Shown here: in pieces, positions 24,001 to 39,000 of the stretch
How the letters are laid out: each line of letters starts with the position of its first letter
Position numbering within the stretch: the stretch's first letter is position 1
NCBI RefSeq assembly: GCF_932526225.1
Contig: NC_064038.1
Location: 17,409,075-17,473,074 of the forward strand
Length of the DNA stretch: 64,000 nt
Origin: Nematostella vectensis
Taxonomy: Eukaryota; Cnidaria; Anthozoa; Actiniaria; Edwardsiidae
Direction of reading: 5' to 3'
Position numbers and translations under genes: made by a program
The notes under the pieces: generated by a model
Databases searched by the model: none
The model's input: the letters and a program-made list of their open reading frames with translations, nothing else
What the model was told of the DNA's origin: nothing

Positions 24001-27000
24001 CTTGCTTGGATACTTGGTATCTTGCTTAGATACTTGGTATCTTGCTTGGATACTTGGTATCTTGCTAGGATACTTGGTATCTTGCTGGGATACTTGGTAT
24101 CTTGCTGGGATACTTGGTATCTTGCTAGGATACTTGGTATCTTGCTTGGATACTTGATATCTTGCTTGGATACTTGGTACCTTGCTGGGATACTTGGTAT
24201 CTTGCTAGGATACTTGATATCTTGCTTGGATACTTGGTTTCTTGCTAGGATACTTGGTATCTTGCTAGGATACTTGGTATCTTGCTTGGATACTTGATAT
24301 CTTGCTTGGATACTTGGTATCTTGCTTAGATACTTGGTATCTTGCTTGGATACTTGATATCTTGCTTGGATACTTGGTATCTTGCTTGGATACTTGGTAT
24401 CTTGCTAGGATACTTGATATCTTGCTAGGATACTTGTTATCTTGCTTGGATACTTGGTATCTTGCTAGGATACTTGGTATCTTGCTTGGATACTTGGTAT
24501 CTTGTTGGGATACTTGGCATCTTGCTTGGATACTTGGTATCTTGCTAGGATACTTGATATCTTGCTTGGATACTTGGTTTCTTGCTAGGATACTTGGTAT
24601 CTTACTAGAATACTTGGTATCTTGCTTGGATACTTGGTATCTTGCTTAGATACTTGGTATCTTGCTAGGATACTTGGTATCTTGCTAGGATACTTGATAC
24701 CTTGCTGGAATACTTGGTATCTTGCTGGGATACTTGGTATCTTGCTAGGATACTTTGTATCTTGCTTGGATACTTGGTATCTTGCTGGGAAACTTTATAT
24801 CTTGCTGGGATACTTGGTATCTTGCTTAGATACTTGTTATCTTGCTGGGATACTTGGTATCTTGCTTGGATACTTGGTATCTTGCTAAGATACTTGGTAT
24901 CTTGCTTGGATACTTGGTACCTTGCTGGGATACTTGGTATCTTGCTAGGATACTTGGTACCTTGCTGGAATACTTGGTATCTTGCTAGGATACTTGGTAT
25001 CTTGCTAGGATACTTGGTATCTTGCTGGGATACTTGGTATCTTGCTGGGATACTTGGTACCTTGCTGGAATACTTGGTATCTTGCTAGGATACTTGGTAT
25101 CTTGCTAGGATACTTGGCATCTTGCTAGGATACTTGGTATCTTGCTTGGATACTTGGTATCTTGCTAGGATACTTGGTATCTTGCTGGGATACTTGGTAT
25201 CTTGCTAGGTATCTTGGTATCTTGCTAGGATACTTGATATCTTGCTAGGATACTTGGTATCTTGCTTGGATACTTGGTATCTTGCTTAGATACTTGGTAT
25301 CTTGCTTGGATACTTGGTATCTTGCTAGGATACTTGGTATCTTGCTAGGATACTTGGTATCTTGCTTGGATACTTGATATCTTGCTTGGATACTTGGTAC
25401 CTTGCTAGGATACTTGGTATCTTGCTTGGATACTTGGTATCTTGCTAGGTATCTTGGTATCTTGCTAGGATACTTGGTATCTTGCTGGGATACTTGGTAT
25501 CTTGCTAGGATACTTGGTACCTTGCTGGAATACTTGGTATCTTGCTAGGATACTTGGTATCTTGCTAGGATACTTGGCATCTTGCTAGGATACTTGATAT
25601 CTTGCTTGGCTACTTGGTATCTTGCTTGGATTCTGGGTATCTTGCTAGGATACTTGGTATCTTGCTGGGATACTTGGTATCTTGCTAGGTATCTTGGTAT
25701 CTTGCTAGGATACTTGATATCTTGCTGGGATACTTGATATCTTGCTGGGATACTTGGTATCTTGCTTGGATACTTGGTATCTTGCTTAGGTACTTGGTAT
25801 CTTGCTTGGATACTTGGTATCTTGCTAGGATACTTGGTATCTTGCTGGGATACTTGGTATCTTTGTGGGATACTTGGTATCTTGCTAGAATACTTGGTAT
25901 CTTGCTGGGATACTTGGTATCTTGCTTAGATACTTGTTATCTTGCTGGGATACTTGGTATCTTGCTTGGATACTTGGTATCTTGCTAAGATACTTGGTAT
26001 CTTGCTTGGATACTTGGTACCTTGCTGGGATACTTGGTATCTTGCTGGGATACTTGGTACCTTGCTGGAATACTTGGTATCTTGCTAGGATACTTGGTAT
26101 CTTGCTAGGATACTTGGTATCTTGCTGGGATACTTGGTATCTTGCTAGGATACTTGGTACCTTGCTGGAATACTTGGTATCTTGCTAGGATACTTGGGAT
26201 CTTGCTAGGATACTTGGCATCTTGCTAGGATACTTGGTATCTTGCTTGGATACTTGGTATCTTGCTAGGATACTTGGTATCTTGCTGGGATACTTGGTAT
26301 CTTGCTAGGTATCTTGGTATCTTGCTAGGATACTTGATATCTTGCTGGGATACTTGGTATCTTGCTTGGATACTTGGTATCTTGCTTAGATACTTGGTAT
26401 CTTGCTTGGATACTTGGTATCTTGCTTGGATACTTGGTATCTTGCTAGGATACTTGGTATCTTGCTTGGATACTTGATATCTTGCTTGGATACTTGGTAC
26501 CTTGCTGGGATACTTGGTATCTTGCTAGGATACTTGGTATCTTGCTTGGATACTTGGTATCTTGCTAGGTATCTTGGTATCTTGCTAGTATACTTGGTAT
26601 CTTGCTGGGATACTTGGTATCTTGCTAGGATACTTGGTACCTTGCTGGAATACTTGGTATCTTGCTTGGATACTTGGTATCTTGCTAGGATACTTGGTAT
26701 CTTGCTAGGATACTTGGCATCTTGCTAGGATACTTGGTATCTTGCTTGGCTACTTGGTATCTTGCTTGGATTCTGGGTATCTTGCTAGGATACTTGGTAT
26801 CTTGCTGGGATACTTGGTATCTTGCTAGGTATCTTGGTATCTTGCTAGGATACTTGATATCTTGCTGGGATACTTGGTATCTTGCTTGGATACTTGGTAT
26901 CTTGCTTAGATACTTGGTATCTTGCTTGGATACTTGGTATCTTGCTTGGATACTTGGTATCTTGCTGGGATACTTGGTATCTTGCTGGGATACTTGGTAT

Positions 27001-30000
27001 CTTGCTAGGATACTTGGTATCTTGCTTGGATACTTGATATCTTGCTTGGATACTTGGTACCTTGCTGGGATACTTGGTATCTTGCTAGGATACTTGGTAT
27101 CTTGCTAGGATACTTGGTATCTTGCTTGGATAATTGATATCTTGCTTGGATACTTGGTACCTTGCTGGGATACTTGGTATCTTGCTAGGATACTTGATAT
27201 CTTGCTTGGATACTTGGTTTCTTGCTAGGATACTTGGTATCTTGCTAGGATACTTGGTATCTTGCTAGGATACTTTGTATCTAACTAGGATACTTGGTAT
27301 CTTGCTGGGATATTTGTTATTTCGCTTGGATACTTGGTATCTTGCTAGGATACTTGGCATCTTGCTAGGATACTTGGTATCTTGCTTGGCTACTTGGTAT
27401 CTTGCTTGGATTCTGGGTATCTTGCTAGGATACTTGGTATCTTGCTGGGATACTTGGTATCTTGCTAGGTATCTTGGTATCTTGCTAGGATACTTGATAT
27501 CTTGCTGGGATACTTGGTATCTTGCTTGGATACTTGGTATCTTGCTTAGATACTTGGTATCTTGCTTGGATACTTGGTATCTTGCTGGGATACTTGGTAT
27601 CTTGCTAGGATACTTGGTATCTTGCTTGGATACTTGATATCTTGCTTGGATACTTGGTACCTTGCTGGGATACTTGGTATCTTGCTAGGATACTTGGTAT
27701 CTTGCTAGGATACTTGGTATCTTGCTTGGATACTTGATATCTTGCTTGGATACTTGGTACCTTGCTGGGATACTTGGTATCTTGCTAGGATACTTGATAT
27801 CTTGCTTGGATACTTGGTTTCTTGCTAGGATACTTGGTATCTTGCTAGGATACTTGGTATCTTGCTAGGATACTTTGTATCTTGCTAGGATACTTGGTAT
27901 CTTGCTGGGATATTTGTTATTTCGCTTGGATACTTGGTATCTTGCTGGGATACTTGGCATCTTGCTTGGATATTTGGTATCTTGCTGGGATACTTGATAT
28001 CTTGCTTGGATACTTGGTATCTTGCTAGGATACTTGGTATCTTGCTAGGATATTTGGTACCTTGCTGGGATACTTGGTATCTTGCTAGGATACTTGGTAC
28101 CTTGCTGGAATACTTGGTATCTTGCTAGGATACTTGGTACCTTGCTGGAATACTTGGTATCTTGCTTGGATACTTGGTATCTTGCTTGGATACTTGGTAT
28201 CCTGCTTGGATACTTGGTATCTTGCTTGGATACTTGATATCGTGCTTGGATACTTGGTATCTTGCTTAGATTCTTGGTATCTTGCTTGGATACTTGATAT
28301 CTTGCTTGGATACTTGGTACCTTGCTGGAATACTTGGTATCTTGCTAGGATACTTGGTATCTTGCTAGGATACTTGGTACCTTGCTGGAATACTTGGTAT
28401 CTTGCTAGGATACTTGGTATCTTGCTAGGATACTTGATATCTTGCTTGGATACTTGGTACCTTGCTGGGATACTTGGTATCTTGCTAGGATACTTGGTAT
28501 CTTGCTTGGATACTTGGTATCTTGCTAGGTATCTTGGTATCTTGCTAGGATACTTGGTATCTTGCTGGGATACTTGGTATCTTGCTAGGATACTTGGTAC
28601 CTTGCTGGAATACTTGGTATCTTGCTAGGATACTTGGTATCTTGCTAGGATACTTGGCATCTTGCTAGGTATCTTGGTATCTTGCTGGGATACTTGGTAT
28701 CTTGCTTAGATACTTGGTATCTTGCTTGGATACTTGGTATCTTGCTGGGATACTTGGTATCTTGCTGGAATACTTGGTATCTTGCTGGGATACTTGGTAT
28801 CTTGCTAGGATACTTGGTATCTTGCTTGGATACTTGGTATCTTGCTTGGATTCTGGGTATCTTGCTAGGATACTTGGTATCTTGCTGGGATACTTGGTAT
28901 CTTGCTAGGTATCTTGGTATCTTGCTAGGATACTTGATATCTTGCTGGGATACTTGGTATCTTGCTAGGATACTTGATATCTTGCTTGGATACTTGGTTT
29001 CTTGCTAGGATACTTGGTATCTTGCTTAAATACTTGGTATCTTGCTTAGATACTTGGTATCTTGCTAGGATACTTGGTATCTTGCTAGGATACTTGGTAT
29101 CTTGCTTGGATACTTGGTATCTTGCTAGGTATCTTGGTATCTTGCTAGGATACTTGATATCTTGCTGGGATACTTGGTATCTTGCTAGGATACTTGGTAC
29201 CTTGCTGGAATACTTGGTATCTTGCTAGGATACTTGGTATCTTGCTAGGATACTTGGCATCTTACTAGGATACTTGGTATCTTGCTAGGATACTTGGTAT
29301 CTTGCTTGGATTCTGGGTATCTTGCTAGGATACTTGGTATCTTGCTGGGATACTTGGTATCTTGCTTGGATACTTGATATCTTGCTTGGATACTTGGTAC
29401 CTTGCTGGGATACTTGGTATCTTGCTAGGATACTTGGTATCTTGCTAGGATACTTGGTATCTTGCTTGGATAATTGATATCTTGCTTGGATACTTGGTAC
29501 CTTGCTGGGATACTTGGTATCTTGCTGGGATACTTGGTATCTTGCTAGGTATCTTGGTATCTTGCTAGGATACTTGGTATCTTGCTGGGATACTTGGTAT
29601 CTTGCTAGGATACTTGGTATCTTGCTTGGATACTTGGTATCTTGCTTAGATACTTGGTATCTTGCTTGGATACTTGGTATCTTGCTAGGATACTTGGTAT
29701 CTTGCTGGGATACTTGGTATCTTGCTGGGATACTTGGTATCTTGCTGGGATACTTGTTATCTTGCTTGGATACTTGGTATCTTGCTTGGATACTTGATAT
29801 CTTGCTTGGATACTTGGTTTCTTGCTAGGATACTTGATATCTTGCTTGGATACTTGGTTTCTTGCTAGGATACTTGGTATCTTGCTTAAATACTTGATAT
29901 CTTACTTGGATACTTGGTATCTTGCTAGGATACTTGGCATCTTGCTAGGATACTTGGTATCTTGCTTGGATACTTGGTATCTTGCTTGGATTCTGGGTAT

Positions 30001-33000
30001 CTTGCTAGGATACTTGGTATCTTGCTGGGATACTTGGTATCTTGCTAGGTATCTTGGTATCTTGCTAGGATACTTGATATCTTGCTGGGATACTTGGTAT
30101 CTTGCTAGGATACTTGGTATCTTGCTTAGATACTTGGTATCTTGCTTGGATACTTGGTATCTTGCTTGGATACTTGGTATCTTGCTAGGATACTTGGTAT
30201 CTTGCTTGGATACTTGATATCTTGCTTGGATACTTGGTACCTTGCTGGGATACTTGGTATCTTGCTAGGATACTTGGTATCTTGCTTGGATACTTGGTAT
30301 CTTGCTAGGTATCTTGGTATCTTGCTAGGATACTTGGTATCTTGCTGGGATACTTGGTATCTTGCTAGGATACTTGGTACCTTGCTGGAATACTTGGTAT
30401 CTTGCTAGGATACTTGGTATCTTGCTAGGATACTTGGCATCTTGCTAGCATACTTGGTATCTTGCTAGGTATCTTGGTATCTTGCTAGGATACTTGATAT
30501 CTTGCTGGGATACTTGGTATCTTGCTTGGATACTTGGTATCTTGCTTAGATACTTGGTATCTTGCTTGGATACTTGGTATCTTGCTAGGATACTTGGTAT
30601 CTTGCTGGGATACTTGGTATCTTGCTGGGATACTTGGTATCTTGCTAGGATACTTGGTATCTTGCTTGGATACTTGATATCTTGCTTGGATACTTGGTAC
30701 CTTGCTGGGATACTTGGTATCTTGCTAGGATACTTGATATCTTGCTTGGATACTTGGTTTCTTGCTAGGATACTTGGTATCTTGCTAGGATACTTGGTAT
30801 CTTGCTAGGATACTTTGTATCTTGCTAGGATTCTTGGTATCTTGCTGGGATATTTGGTATTTCGCTTGGATACTTGGTATCTTGCTGGGATACTTGGCAT
30901 CTTGCTAAATACTTGGTATCTTGCTTAGATACTTGGTATCTTGCTAGGATACTTGGTATCTTGCTTGGATACTTGGTATCTTGCTAGGTATCTTGGTATC
31001 TTGCTAGGATACTTGATATCTTGCTGGGATACTTGGTATCTTGCTAGGATACTTGGTACCTTGCTGGAATACTTGGTATCTTGCTAGGATACTTGGCATC
31101 TTACTAGGATACTTGGTATCTTGCTAGGATACTTGGTATCTTGCTTGGATTCTGGGTATCTTGCTAGGATACTTGGTATCTTGCTGGGATACTTGGTATC
31201 TTGCTAGGTATCTTGGTATCTTGCTAGGATACTTGATATCTTGCTGGGATACTTGGTATCTTGCTTGGATACTTGGCATCTTGCTTAGATACTTGGTATC
31301 TTGCTTGGATACTTGGTATCTTGCTAGGATACTTGGTATCTTGCTGGGATACTTGGTATCTTGCTGGGATACTTGGTATCTTGCTAGGATACTTGGTATC
31401 TTGCTTGGATACTTGATATCTTGCTTGGATACTTGGTATCTTGCTTAGATACTTGGTATCTTGCTTGGATACTTGGTATCTTGCTAGGATACTTGGTATC
31501 TTGCTGGGATACTTGGTATCTTGCTGGGATACTTGGTATCTTGCTGGGATACTTGGTATCTTGCTTGGATACTTGGTATCTTGCTTGGATACTTGATATC
31601 TTGCTTGGATACTTGGTTTCTTGCTAGGATACTTGGTATCTTGCTTAAATACTTGATATCTTACTTGGATACTTGGTATCTTGCTAGGATACTTGGCATC
31701 TTGCTAGGATACTTGGTACCTTGCTAGGATACTTGGTATCTTGCTAGGATACTTGGTATCTTGCTTGGATACTTGGTATCTTGCTTGGATTCTGGGTATC
31801 TTGCTAGGATACTTGGTATCTTGCTGGGATACTTGGTATCTTGCTAGGTATCTTGGTATCTTGCTAGGATACTTGATATCTTGCTGGGATACTTGGTATC
31901 TTGGTAGGATAGTTGGTATCTTGCTTGGATACTTGGTATCTTGCTAGGTATCTTGGTATCTTGCTAGGATACTTGGTATCTTGCTGGGATACTTGGTATC
32001 TTGCTAGGATACTTGGTACCTTGCTGGAATACTTGGTATCTTGCTAGGATACTTGGTATCTTGCTAGGATACTTGGCATCTTGCTAGGATACTTGGTATC
32101 TTGCTAGGTATCTTGGTATCTTGCTAGGATACTTGATATCTTGCTGGGATACTTGGTATCTTGCTTGGATACTTGGTATCTTGCTTAGATACTTGGTATC
32201 TTGCTTGGATACTTGGTATCTTGCTAGGATACTTGGTATCTTGCTGGGATACTTGGTATCTTGCTGGGATACTTGGTATCTTGCTAGGATACTTGGTATC
32301 TTGCTAGGATACTTGATATCTTGCTTGGATACTTGGTACCTTGCTGGGATACTTGGTATCTTGCTAGGATACTTGATATCTTGCTTGGATACTTGGTTTC
32401 TTGCTAGGATACTTGGTATCTTGCTAGGATACTTGGTATCTTGCTAGGATACTTGGTATCTTGCTAGGTATCTTGGTATCTTGCTAGGATACTTGATATC
32501 TTGCTGGGATACTTGGTATCTTGCTTGGATACTTGGTATCTTGCTTAGATACTTGGTATCTTGCTTGGATACTTGGTATCTTGCTAGGATACTTGGTATC
32601 TTGCTGGGATACTTGGTATCTTGCTGGGATACTTGGTATCTTGCTAGGATACTTGGTATCTTGCTTGGATACTTGATATCTTGCTTGGATACTTGGCATC
32701 TTGCTAGGATACTTGGTATCTTGCTAGGATACTTGGTATCTTGCTAGGATACTTGGTATCTTGCTTGGATACTTGGTATCTTGCTTGGATTCTGGGTATC
32801 TTGCTAGGATACTTGGTATCTTGCTTGGATACTTGGTATCTTGCTAGGTATCTTGGTATCTTGCTAGGATACTTGATATCTTGCTGGGATACTTGGTATC
32901 TTGCTAGGATACTTGGTACCTTGCTGGAATACTTGGTATCTTGCTAGGATACTTGGTATCTTGCTAGGATACTTGGCATCTTGCTAGCATACTTGGTATC

Positions 33001-36000
33001 TTGCTAGGTATCTTGGTATCTTGCTAGGATACTTGATATCTTGCTGGGATACTTGGTATCTTGCTTGGATACTTGGTATCTTGCTTAGATACTTGGTATC
33101 TTGCTTGGATACTTGGTATCTTGCTAGGATACTTGGTATCTTGCTGGGATACTTGGTATCTTGCTGGGATACTTGGTATCTTGCTAGGATACTTGGTATC
33201 TTGCTTGGATACTTGATATCTTGCTTGGATACTTGGTACCTTGCTGGGATACTTGGTATCTTGCTAGGATACTTGATATCTTGCTTGGATACTTGGTTTC
33301 TTGCTAGGATACTTGGTATCTTGCTAGGATACTTGGTATCTTGCTAGGATACTTTGTATCTTGCTAGGATTCTTGGTATCTTGCTGGGATATTTGGTATT
33401 TCGCTTGGATACTTGGTATCTTGCTGGGATACTTGGCATCTTGCTAAATACTTGGTATCTTGCTTAGATACTTGGTATCTTGCTAGGATACTTGGTATCT
33501 TGCTTGGATACTTGGTATCTTGCTAGGTATCTTGGTATCTTGCTAGGATACTTGATATCTTGCTGGGATACTTGGTATCTTGCTAGGATACTTGGTACCT
33601 TGCTGGAATACTTGGTATCTTGCTAGGATACTTGGCATCTTACTAGGATACTTGGTATCTTGCTAGGATACTTGGTATCTTGCTTGGATTCTGGGTATCT
33701 TGCTAGGATACTTGGTATCTTGCTGGGATACTTGGTATCTTGCTAGGTATCTTGGTATCTTGCTAGGATACTTGATATCTTGCTGGGATACTTGGTATCT
33801 TGCTTGGATACTTGGCATCTTGCTTAGATACTTGGTATCTTGCTTGGATACTTGGTATCTTGCTAGGATACTTGGTATCTTGCTGGGATACTTGGTATCT
33901 TGCTGGGATACTTGGTATCTTGCTAGGATACTTGGTATCTTGCTTGGATACTTGATATCTTGCTTGGATACTTGGTATCTTGCTTAGATACTTGGTATCT
34001 TGCTTGGATACTTGGTATCTTGCTAGGATACTTGGTATCTTGCTGGGATACTTGGTATCTTGCTGGGATACTTGGTATCTTGCTGGGATACTTGGTATCT
34101 TGCTTGGATACTTGGTATCTTGCTTGGATACTTGATATCTTGCTTGGATACTTGGTTTCTTGCTAGGATACTTGGTATCTTGCTTAAATACTTGATATCT
34201 TACTTGGATACTTGGTATCTTGCTAGGATACTTGGCATCTTGCTAGGATACTTGGTATCTTGCTAGGATACTTGGTATCTTGCTAGGATACTTGGTATCT
34301 TGCTTGGATACTTGGTATCTTGCTTGGATTCTGGGTATCTTGCTAGGATACTTGGTATCTTGCTGGGATACTTGGTATCTTGCTAGGTATCTTGGTATCT
34401 TGCTAGGATACTTGATATCTTGCTGGGATACTTGGTATCTTGCTAGGATACTTGGTATCTTGCTTGGATACTTGGTATCTTGCTAGGTATCTTGGTATCT
34501 TGCTAGGATACTTGGTATCTTGCTGGGATACTTGGTATCTTGCTAGGATACTTGGTACCTTGCTGGAATACTTGGTATCTTGCTAGGATACTTGGTATCT
34601 TGCTAGGATACTTGGCATCTTGCTAGGATACTTGGTATCTTGCTAGGTATCTTGGTATCTTGCTAGGATACTTGATATCTTGCTGGGATACTTGGTATCT
34701 TGCTTGGATACTTGGTATCTTGCTTAGATACTTGGTATCTTGCTTGGATACTTGGTTTCTTGCTAGGATACTTGGTATCTTGCTTAAATACTTGATATCT
34801 TACTTGGATACTTGGTATCTTGCTAGGATACTTGGCATCTTGCTAGGATACTTGGTACCTTGCTAGGATACTTGGTATCTTGCTAGGATACTTGGTATCT
34901 TGCTTGGATACTTGGTATCTTGCTTGGATTCTGGGTATCTTGCTAGGATACTTGGTATCTTGCTGGGATACTTGGTATCTTGCTAGGTATCTTGGTATCT
35001 TGCTAGGATACTTGATATCTTGCTGGGATACTTGGTATCTTGGTAGGATAGTTGGTATCTTGCTTGGATACTTGGTATCTTGCTAGGTATCTTGGTATCT
35101 TGCTAGGATACTTGGTATCTTGCTGGGATACTTGGTATCTTGCTAGGATACTTGGTACCTTGCTGGAATACTTGGTATCTTGCTAGGATACTTGGTATCT
35201 TGCTAGGATACTTGGCATCTTGCTAGGATACTTGGTATCTTGCTAGGTATCTTGGTATCTTGCTAGGATACTTGATATCTTGCTGGGATACTTGGTATCT
35301 TGCTTGGATACTTGGTATCTTGCTTAGATACTTGGTATCTTGCTTGGATACTTGGTATCTTGCTAGGATACTTGGTATCTTGCTGGGATACTTGGTATCT
35401 TGCTGGGATACTTGGTATCTTGCTAGGATACTTGGTATCTTGCTAGGATACTTGATATCTTGCTTGGATACTTGGTACCTTGCTGGGATACTTGGTATCT
35501 TGCTAGGATACTTGATATCTTGCTTGGATACTTGGTTTCTTGCTAGGATACTTGGTATCTTGCTAGGATACTTGGTATCTTGCTAGGATACTTGGTATCT
35601 TGCTAGGTATCTTGGTATCTTGCTAGGATACTTGATATCTTGCTGGGATACTTGGTATCTTGCTTGGATACTTGGTATCTTGCTTAGATACTTGGTATCT
35701 TGCTTGGATACTTGGTATCTTGCTAGGATACTTGGTATCTTGCTGGGATACTTGGTATCTTGCTGGGATACTTGGTATCTTGCTAGGATACTTGGTATCT
35801 TGCTTGGATACTTGATATCTTGCTTGGATACTTGGCATCTTGCTAGGATACTTGGTATCTTGCTAGGATACTTGGTATCTTGCTAGGATACTTGGTATCT
35901 TGCTTGGATACTTGGTATCTTGCTTGGATTCTGGGTATCTTGCTAGGATACTTGGTATCTTGCTTGGATACTTGGTATCTTGCTAGGTATCTTGGTATCT

Positions 36001-39000
36001 TGCTAGGATACTTGATATCTTGCTGGGATACTTGGTATCTTGCTAGGATACTTGGTACCTTGCTGGAATACTTGGTATCTTGCTAGGATACTTGGTATCT
36101 TGCTAGGATACTTGGCATCTTGCTAGCATACTTGGTATCTTGCTAGGTATCTTGGTATCTTGCTAGGATACTTGATATCTTGCTGGGATACTTGGTATCT
36201 TGCTTGGATACTTGGTATCTTGCTTAGATACTTGGTATCTTGCTTGGATACTTGGTATCTTGCTAGGATACTTGGTATCTTGCTGGGATACTTGGTATCT
36301 TGCTGGGATACTTGGTATCTTGCTAGGATACTTGGTATCTTGCTTGGATACTTGATATCTTGCTTGGATACTTGGTACCTTGCTGGGATACTTGGTATCT
36401 TGCTAGGATACTTGATATCTTGCTTGGATACTTGGTTTCTTGCTAGGATACTTGGTATCTTGCTAGGATACTTGGTATCTTGCTAGGATACTTTGTATCT
36501 TGCTAGGATTCTTGGTATCTTGCTGGGATATTTGGTATTTCGCTTGGATACTTGGTATCTTGCTGGGATACTTGGCATCTTGCTAAATACTTGGTATCTT
36601 GCTTAGATACTTGGTATCTTGCTAGGATACTTGGTATCTTGCTTGGATACTTGGTATCTTGCTAGGTATCTTGGTATCTTGCTAGGATACTTGATATCTT
36701 GCTGGGATACTTGGTATCTTGCTAGGATACTTGGTACCTTGCTGGAATACTTGGTATCTTGCTAGGATACTTGGCATCTTACTAGGATACTTGGTATCTT
36801 GCTAGGATACTTGGTATCTTGCTTGGATTCTGGGTATCTTGCTAGGATACTTGGTATCTTGCTGGGATACTTGGTATCTTGCTAGGTATCTTGGTATCTT
36901 GCTAGGATACTTGATATCTTGCTGGGATACTTGGTATCTTGCTTGGATACTTGGCATCTTGCTTAGATACTTGGTATCTTGCTTGGATACTTGGTATCTT
37001 GCTAGGATACTTGGTATCTTGCTGGGATACTTGGTATCTTGCTGGGATACTTGGTATCTTGCTAGGATACTTGGTATCTTGCTTGGATACTTGATATCTT
37101 GCTTGGATACTTGGTATCTTGCTTAGATACTTGGTATCTTGCTTGGATACTTGGTATCTTGCTAGGATACTTGGTATCTTGCTGGGATACTTGGTATCTT
37201 GCTGGGATACTTGGTATCTTGCTGGGATACTTGGTATCTTGCTTCGATACTTGGTATCTTGCTTGGATACTTGATATCTTGCTTGGATACTTGGTTTCTT
37301 GCTAGGATACTTGGTATCTTGCTTAAATACTTGATATCTTACTTGGATACTTGGTATCTTGCTAGGATACTTGGCATCTTGCTAGGATACTTGGTATCTT
37401 GCTAGGATACTTGGTATCTTGCTAGGATACTTGGTATCTTGCTTGGATACTTGGTATCTTGCTTGGATTCTGGGTATCTTGCTAGGATACTTGGTATCTT
37501 GCTGGGATACTTGGTATCTTGCTAGGTATCTTGGTATCTTGCTAGGATACTTGATATCTTGCTGGGATACTTGGTATCTTGCTAGGATACTTGGTATCTT
37601 GCTTGGATACTTGGTATCTTGCTAGGTATCTTGGTATCTTGCTAGGATACTTGGTATCTTGCTGGGATACTTGGTATCTTGCTAGGATACTTGGTACCTT
37701 GCTGGAATACTTGGTATCTTGCTAGGATACTTGGTATCTTGCTAGGATACTTGGCATCTTGCTAGGATACTTGGTATCTTGCTAGGTATCTTGGTATCTT
37801 GCTAGGATACTTGATATCTTGCTGGGATACTTGGTATCTTGCTTGGATACTTGGTATCTTGCTTAGATACTTGGTATCTTGCTTGGATACTTGGTATCTT
37901 GCTAGGATACTTGGTATCTTGCTGGGATACTTGGTATCTTGCTGGGATACTTGGTATCTTGCTAGGATACTTGGTATCTTGCTAGGATACTTGATATCTT
38001 GCTTGGATACTTGGTACCTTGCTGGGATACTTGGTATCTTGCTAGGATACTTGATATCTTGCTTGGATACTTGGTTTCTTGCTAGGATACTTGGTATCTT
38101 GCTAGGATACTTGGTATCTTGCTAGGATACTTGGTATCTTGCTAGGTATCTTGGTATCTTGCTAGGATACTTGATATCTTGCTGGGATACTTGGTATCTT
38201 GCTTGGATACTTGGTATCTTGCTTAGATACTTGGTATCTTGCTTGGATACTTGGTATCTTGCTAGGATACTTGGTATCTTGCTGGGATACTTGGTATCTT
38301 GCTGGGATACTTGGTATCTTGCTAGGATACTTGGTATCTTGCTTGGATACTTGATATCTTGCTTGGATACTTGGTACCTTGCTGGGATACTTGGTATCTT
38401 GCTAGGATACTTGATATCTTGCTTGGATACTTGGTTTCTTGCTAGGATACTTGGTATCTTGCTAGGATACTTGGTATCTTGCTAGGATACTTTGTATCTT
38501 GCTAGGATTCTTGGTATCTTGCTTGGATACTTGGTATCTTGCTGGGATACTTGGCATCTTGCTTGGATATTTGGTATCTTGCTTGGATACTTGGTATCTT
38601 GCTAGGATACTTGATATCTTGCTTGGATACTTGGTACCTTGCTGGGATACTTGGTATCTTGCTAGGATACTTGATATCTTGCTTGGATACTTGATTTCTT
38701 GCTAGGATACTTGGTATCTTGCTAGGATACTTGGTATCTTGCTAAGATACTTTGTATCTTGCTAGGATTCTTGGTATCTTGCTGGGATACTTGGTATCTT
38801 GCTTGGATACTTGGTATCTTGCTTAGATACTTGGTATCTTGCTTGGATACTTGGTATCTTGCTAGGATACTTGGTATCTTGCTGGGATACTTGGTATCTT
38901 GCTGGGATACTTGGTATCTTGCTAGGATACTTGGTATCTTGCTTGGATACTTGATATCTTGCTTGGATACTTGGTATCTTGCTTAGATACTTGGTATCTT

